DNA of 64,000 nt from Gallionellales bacterium GWA2_60_142 (GTDB lineage Bacteria; Pseudomonadota; Gammaproteobacteria; Burkholderiales; Gallionellaceae). Shown piece by piece: positions 60,115-64,000 of the stretch (the stretch's first letter is position 1; the number at the start of each line of letters is the position of its first letter). The translations under genes and the position numbers were made by a program. The notes below the pieces were generated by a model that was given only the letters and a program-made list of their open reading frames with translations, was not told the origin of the DNA and made no database searches. The stretch spans positions 62,001-126,000 of the forward strand of contig MGWR01000061.1 of assembly GCA_001801085.1 (NCBI GenBank). Direction: 5' to 3'.

Positions 60115-61911
60115 TCAATAGTCAGAATCGCTTATTTCTTCCTGTTTCTGAAGATTCCACATCTGAGCATACATCCGATCCTGCGCCAGCAGTTCGCGAT
60201 GCGTGCCGCGTTCGACGATACGCCCTTGATCCATCACCAAAATCTGGTCGGCCTCAACCACCGTGGACAATCGGTGCGCGATGATCAGCGTGGTACGGTT
60301 TTGCGATATGGCGCGCAGTTCGGCCTGTATCGCCTTCTCGGACTTGGAGTCGAGCGCGGAAGTCGCTTCGTCAAAGATCAGAATCGCAGGATTCTTCAGG
60401 ATCGCGCGCGCAATCGCCACGCGCTGCTTCTCGCCGCCGGACAGCTTCAACCCCCGCTCGCCGACCATACTGTCGTAACCTTGCGGCAGCGATTCGATGA
60501 AATCGTGGATATGCGCGGCCTGCGCGGCGGCGATGATCTCGTCGCGCGAGGCATCGGGACGACCATAGGCGATGTTGTAATAGATCGTGTCGTTGAACAG
60601 CACGGTGTCCTGCGGCACGATGCCTATCGCCGCGCGCAGGCTGGCCTGCGTCACCGCGCGGATGTTCTGTCCGTTGATCTGGATGCTGCCGCCTTGCACG
60701 TCGTAGAAACGGAACAGCAAACGCGACAGCGTGGATTTGCCCGCACCGCTGGCGCCGACCACCGCGACGGTGTGTCCCGCAGGAATGGCGAAACTCACCT
60801 CATGCAATATCTGGCGATCCGGCCCATAGCCGAAATCGACCCGCTCGAAATTCACCTCGGCGCGCCCCGGATTCAGCACCTGCGCGTCGGGCGCATCGGC
60901 GATCTCGCGGTGCTCGTGCAGCAGGCCGAACATCTTCTCCATGTCCGCCAGCGCATGACGGATTTCGCGATACACGAAGCCCAGGAAATGCAGCGGCATA
61001 TAGAGCTGGATCATGAACACGTTAATCAACACCAGGTCGCCCAGCGTCAGCGTCCCTTTCGCCACGCCGTCGGCGGCCAGCAGCATCAGCGCGGTGATGC
61101 CGATGGCGATGATGAAGCTCTGCCCGGCGTTCAGCAGCGCCAGCGAGGTAGTGTTGCGCACCGCGGCGACTTCCCAGCGCTGCATGTTCTCGTCGTAGCG
61201 CCCTGCTTCGTAGCGCTCGTTGCCGAAATATTTCACCGTCTCGTAGTTCAACAGGCTGTCGATCGCGCGGCTATTCGCCTTGGAATCGAGATCGTTCATC
61301 GAACGGCGCACCACCATGCGCCACTCGGTGATGAACAGCGTGAACGCGATGTAGACGATCAGGGTGATGAAGGTGATCGCCGCAAACCAGACGTTGTACT
61401 TGGTGAACAGAATAGCCGCCACCAGCCCGATCTCCAGCAGCGTCGGCAGGATGTTGAACAGCATGAAGTTCAGCAGAAAGCCGATGCCGCGCGTGCCGCG
61501 CTCGATGTCGCGCGACACCCCGCCGGTCTGCCGGTCCAGATGGAAGCGCAGGCTGAGGCTGTGCAGATGCTGGAATACCTGCAACGCCACGCGCCGGATC
61601 GCGCGCTGCGTCACCTTGGCGAACACCGCGTCGCGCATTTCGCCAAACAGGGTGCTGAACAGTCGCAGCACGCCGTAGGCGACGACCAGCGCCACCGGCA
61701 CCGCCAGAACGGCATGCTTGGCATCCAGCGCATCGATAATTTCCTTCAGCACCAGCGGCACCGACACGTTGGCGAGCTTGGACAGCACCAGCAGGCCCAG
61801 CGCGATCGCGACGCGCCACTTGAACTCCGTCAGATAAGGCAGCAGCGAGCGGATCGCCTGCCAGTCCGCAGGACGATCTTTAGGCGATGAGGAATACGAA
61901 GAGGGACGCAT
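60115..61911 (-). CDS. Atm1/HMT1-type ABC exporter
   Basis: 598 residues. Membrane domain with six helices (to about 330), then an ATPase domain: GASGAGKST, LSGGEKQRVAIARAIL, ILIFDEATSALD. Like Atm1/HMT1, which move glutathione conjugates or heavy-metal thiols. Full dimer of half-transporters. Fits the thiol/metal theme. Confidence 0.93.
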   Translation of the reverse strand: MRPSSYSSSPKDRPADWQAIRSLLPYLTEFKWRVAIALGLLVLSKLANVSVPLVLKEIIDALDAKHAVLAVPVALVVAYGVLRLFSTLFGEMRDAVFAKVTQRAIRRVALQVFQHLHSLSLRFHLDRQTGGVSRDIERGTRGIGFLLNFMLFNILPTLLEIGLVAAILFTKYNVWFAAITFITLIVYIAFTLFITEWRMVVRRSMNDLDSKANSRAIDSLLNYETVKYFGNERYEAGRYDENMQRWEVAAVRNTTSLALLNAGQSFIIAIGITALMLLAADGVAKGTLTLGDLVLINVFMIQLYMPLHFLGFVYREIRHALADMEKMFGLLHEHREIADAPDAQVLNPGRAEVNFERVDFGYGPDRQILHEVSFAIPAGHTVAVVGASGAGKSTLSRLLFRFYDVQGGSIQINGQNIRAVTQASLRAAIGIVPQDTVLFNDTIYYNIAYGRPDASRDEIIAAAQAAHIHDFIESLPQGYDSMVGERGLKLSGGEKQRVAIARAILKNPAILIFDEATSALDSKSEKAIQAELRAISQNRTTLIIAHRLSTVVEADQILVMDQGRIVERGTHRELLAQDRMYAQMWNLQKQEEISDSDY

Positions 61912-61960
61912 GATTCAGAAGTATCGATAAACGGGGCGCATTATAACGCCCCGCGAGGCG

Positions 61961-63340
61961 CTACCGTCCGGCGACCGTCATGCCATCGACGAGGATGGAC
62001 CCGCACTGGCGCGAGCCCTGCACCATCACGTCGCTGCCGACCGCGACGATATTGCGGTAGATATCCTTCAGGTTGCCGGCGATGGTGATCTCCTGCACCG
62101 GATACTGGATCTCGCCGTGCTCCACCCAGAAGCCCGCGGCCCCCCGCGAATAATCGCCGGTGACCTGGTTCACGCCCTGGCCCAGCAGTTCGGTGACCAG
62201 CAGGCCGCGCCCCATCTGTTTCAACAGCCCGGCGAAGTCGAGCTCGCCCGATTGCAGGATCAGGTTGTGGTTGCCGCCCGCATTGCCGGTAGTCTTCAGC
62301 CCGAGCTTGCGCGCCGAATAGCTGCCGAGGAAGTAGCCGCGCAGCACGCCGTCTTCGACGATGCGGCGCTTCTGCACGCGCACGCCCTCGTCGTCGAACG
62401 GGCTGGAAGCCAGGCCGCGCCGGATGTCCGGCACGTCTTCGATGTTGATATGCGGCGCAAAGACGGGCTGATCCATCTGTCCGAGCAGGAACGATGACTT
62501 GCGGTACAGGCTGCCGCCGCTGACCGCACCGACAAAATGGCCGAGCAGGCTGGAAGCGATCGGCGCCTCGAACAGCACCGGCACCTGCATCGTGTTCAGC
62601 TTGCGCGCATTCAGCCGGCGCACGGTGCGCTCGGCGGCGATGCGCCCGACCTCGTCGGCGCGCAGAATCTCGCTCGCGTCCCGCGCCACGCTGTACCAGT
62701 AGTCGCGCTCCATCGCGTCATCACGACCGGCGATCATCGCGCAACTGAGGCTATGGCGCGAAGTCGGATAACCGCCCATAAAGCCCAGGCTATTGGCATG
62801 CACAAACTGCGCCTCATGCACATTCACCGTCGCACCTTCCGAGTTGTTGATGCGCTTGTCGCGCGCCAGCGCGGCCTGCTCGCATTCGCGCGCCAATGCA
62901 ATCGCATCGTCCACCGGCAAATCCCACGGATGGTACAGATCGAGATCGGGACAGTCGCGCGCCAGCTTGTCGGCTTCCGGCAGCCCGGCGCAATCGTCAT
63001 CGGCGGTGTAGCGCGCGATGGACAACGCGGCGTCCACGGTGTCGCGCACTGCCTGCCGCGAGAAGTCGGAGGTGCTGGCGTTGCCGCGTCGCTGGCCGAT
63101 GTAAACGGTGATGCCCAGGCCCTTGTCGCGGTTGTATTCGATGGTTTCGACCTCGCCGTGACGCACCGTGACGGATTGCCCGAAACCTTCCGACACCTCG
63201 GCGGAGGCAGCAGTCGCGCCGCGCTGTCTGGCATAGTCCAGCATATCCTGCGCGATGTCGCGCAGCGTATCGGCGGAATGGGAGAATCTGGCCTTGGAGG
63301 ATTCGATGGAACGGGACGCGGTCGATACTGGATGGCTCAT
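61961..63340 (-). CDS. pmbA: Metalloprotease PmbA/TldE
   Basis: 459 residues from 63340. TldE half of the TldD-TldE heterodimer, lacking its own zinc HExxxH. RHGEVETIEYNRDKGLGITVYIGQRRGNAS, GGSLYRKSSFLLGQ, TGDYSRGAAGFWVEHGEI and TIAGNLKDIYRNIVAVGSD are conserved. Divergent from yjgA, with 64 bp between, a common gammaproteobacterial and betaproteobacterial pair. Confidence 0.95.
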   Translation of the reverse strand: MSHPVSTASRSIESSKARFSHSADTLRDIAQDMLDYARQRGATAASAEVSEGFGQSVTVRHGEVETIEYNRDKGLGITVYIGQRRGNASTSDFSRQAVRDTVDAALSIARYTADDDCAGLPEADKLARDCPDLDLYHPWDLPVDDAIALARECEQAALARDKRINNSEGATVNVHEAQFVHANSLGFMGGYPTSRHSLSCAMIAGRDDAMERDYWYSVARDASEILRADEVGRIAAERTVRRLNARKLNTMQVPVLFEAPIASSLLGHFVGAVSGGSLYRKSSFLLGQMDQPVFAPHINIEDVPDIRRGLASSPFDDEGVRVQKRRIVEDGVLRGYFLGSYSARKLGLKTTGNAGGNHNLILQSGELDFAGLLKQMGRGLLVTELLGQGVNQVTGDYSRGAAGFWVEHGEIQYPVQEITIAGNLKDIYRNIVAVGSDVMVQGSRQCGSILVDGMTVAGR

Positions 63341-63404
63341 AACTGAACGAACGATATGGAGAAAGGCGTTATCATAGCAGCATCGCAATTTCCCCATCCC
63401 TGCC

Positions 63405-63935
63405 ATGAGTGACCGCCAACATTTCCAAGACGAAGAAGATCAGGACATAGACCTGCCGCCCAGCAAGACCAAGATCAAACAGCAAATGCACGACCTGCAA
63501 GCGCTCGGCGAGGAGTTGGTCGCACTGGGCAAGGATCAACTGGCGCAGCTCGATCTGCCCGACAACCTGCGCGACGCCATCCGCGAGATGCACAGAATCA
63601 ACAAATTCGGCGCACAACGTCGTCAGTTGCAGTACATCGGCAGACTGATGCGCGACCTCGAAGACACCGCCCCCATCGTCGCGAAACTGAACGCATGGAA
63701 AGGCATATCGCAAGAGCACACCGTCCACCTGCATTTACTGGAGCGCTGGCGCGATCGCCTGCTGGAAAGCGACCAAGCTCTAACCGAACTGCTCGCCGCT
63801 CACCCCGAGACCGACGTGCAGCGCCTGCGCACGCTGATCCGCAACGCGCAAAAGGAAAAGGAGGCCGGGAAGCCGCCTAAGAATTACCGCGAAATTTTTC
63901 AGGTATTGCGCGAGTTGATTCCCGAACACGGGTAG
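63405..63935 (+). CDS. yjgA: Ribosome-associated protein YjgA (DUF615/DarP)
   Basis: 176 residues. PPSKTKIKQQMHDLQALGEELVALGKDQL, DAIREMHRINKFGAQRRQLQYIGRLMR, LERWRDRLL and LRTLIRNAQKE. Binds the 50S subunit late in its assembly. A partial copy of its C-terminal codons follows 20 bp downstream. Confidence 0.95.
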   Translation: MSDRQHFQDEEDQDIDLPPSKTKIKQQMHDLQALGEELVALGKDQLAQLDLPDNLRDAIREMHRINKFGAQRRQLQYIGRLMRDLEDTAPIVAKLNAWKGISQEHTVHLHLLERWRDRLLESDQALTELLAAHPETDVQRLRTLIRNAQKEKEAGKPPKNYREIFQVLRELIPEHG

Positions 63936-64000
63936 GCACGCCGTGCCCCTACGCCCCCCAAAAAATTACCGCGAAATCTTTCCGGTATAAGGCGGAGCCC
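63936..64000. repeat. Duplicated tail of yjgA and GGCACGCCGTGCC repeat
   Basis: GGCACGCCGTGCC palindrome at 63936-63948, then 63956-63990 repeats yjgA codons (PPKNYREIFPV and TAA), matching 63876-63905. No gene up to the right edge. Confidence 0.6.

Noticed and set aside
1-64000. tRNA, rRNA, CRISPR, transposase or integrase genes
   Set aside because: None recognised by eye on either strand; a covariance-model scan would be needed to exclude small RNAs.

Overview
The window looks like a chromosomal segment of a betaproteobacterium, most plausibly a member of the Nitrosomonadales such as Gallionellaceae. This is inferred from core gene content and order (csp / clpS-clpA, gluQ, hrcA-hemH, pmbA / yjgA), from overall protein similarity as I recognise it, and from the many c-type cytochrome, HD-GYP and thiol-redox genes. 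No rRNA, tRNA, CRISPR array or transposase was seen. Both ends are cut: an AsmA-like gene at the left, and intergenic sequence beyond yjgA at the right.

Layout. 1-13 kb is mostly core: cold-shock protein, ClpS-ClpA, a glutamyl-Q tRNA(Asp) synthetase carrying an in-frame repeat, HrcA, ferrochelatase, and two tandem Ser/Thr kinase-HDOD-GAF proteins. A 235-bp MITE-like element with a 5-bp target duplication sits exactly between ferrochelatase and the first kinase. 13-24 kb is accessory: HD-GYP, CcdA-like and thioredoxin genes, a decayed Crp/Fnr gene, a small integron-cassette remnant (GNAT, RraB tail, attC), a SigZ-like sigma / Cys-tailed flavoprotein / MFS module, and small stress genes (DUF4242, DUF2892-like, DUF4142) behind a shared GTAGC-N4-GCTAC dyad. 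23-27 kb is a copper unit (copA-cueR-alcohol dehydrogenase). 27-34 kb holds a Crp/Fnr regulator, a C_GCAxxG protein, a cupin and a di-heme peroxidase. It is followed by a cluster of cassette genes with three attC sites and no integrase, bracketed by a direct duplication of the peroxidase 5' region, and then by two broken small genes.

34-39 kb has a metallo-beta-lactamase-fold lipoprotein divergent from a LysR gene, an AT-rich DUF2971 gene, DUF302, and a second HD-GYP gene trailed by the ruins of a second thioredoxin gene. 39-51 kb is a dense redox/stress island. It contains a cytochrome with NPCAA pentapeptide repeats, an ECF sigma factor with a small zinc-finger partner, AraC and LysR regulators, glutaredoxin, an isochorismatase-family hydrolase, two SDR/HPP genes, three AhpD/CMD-fold proteins, a PNPOx-ferredoxin reductase fusion, a tautomerase and a membrane-anchored redoxin. 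Three copies of a 38-bp motif mark this island, and fragments of a fourth CMD gene and a second redoxin gene show repeated duplication and decay. 51-54 kb encodes NrtS, DUF427 and ergothioneine synthesis (egtB-egtD). 54-64 kb returns to core functions: EamA, PatB, CorC/HlyC-like, MFS, PBP7, an Atm1-type ABC exporter, PmbA and YjgA.

Taken together the accessory part reads as a stress-response region (metal, peroxide, thiol) built by local duplication, cassette capture and small repeat insertion. The least explained parts are the two shared regulatory motifs, the CMD/redoxin island and the NPCAA cytochrome.
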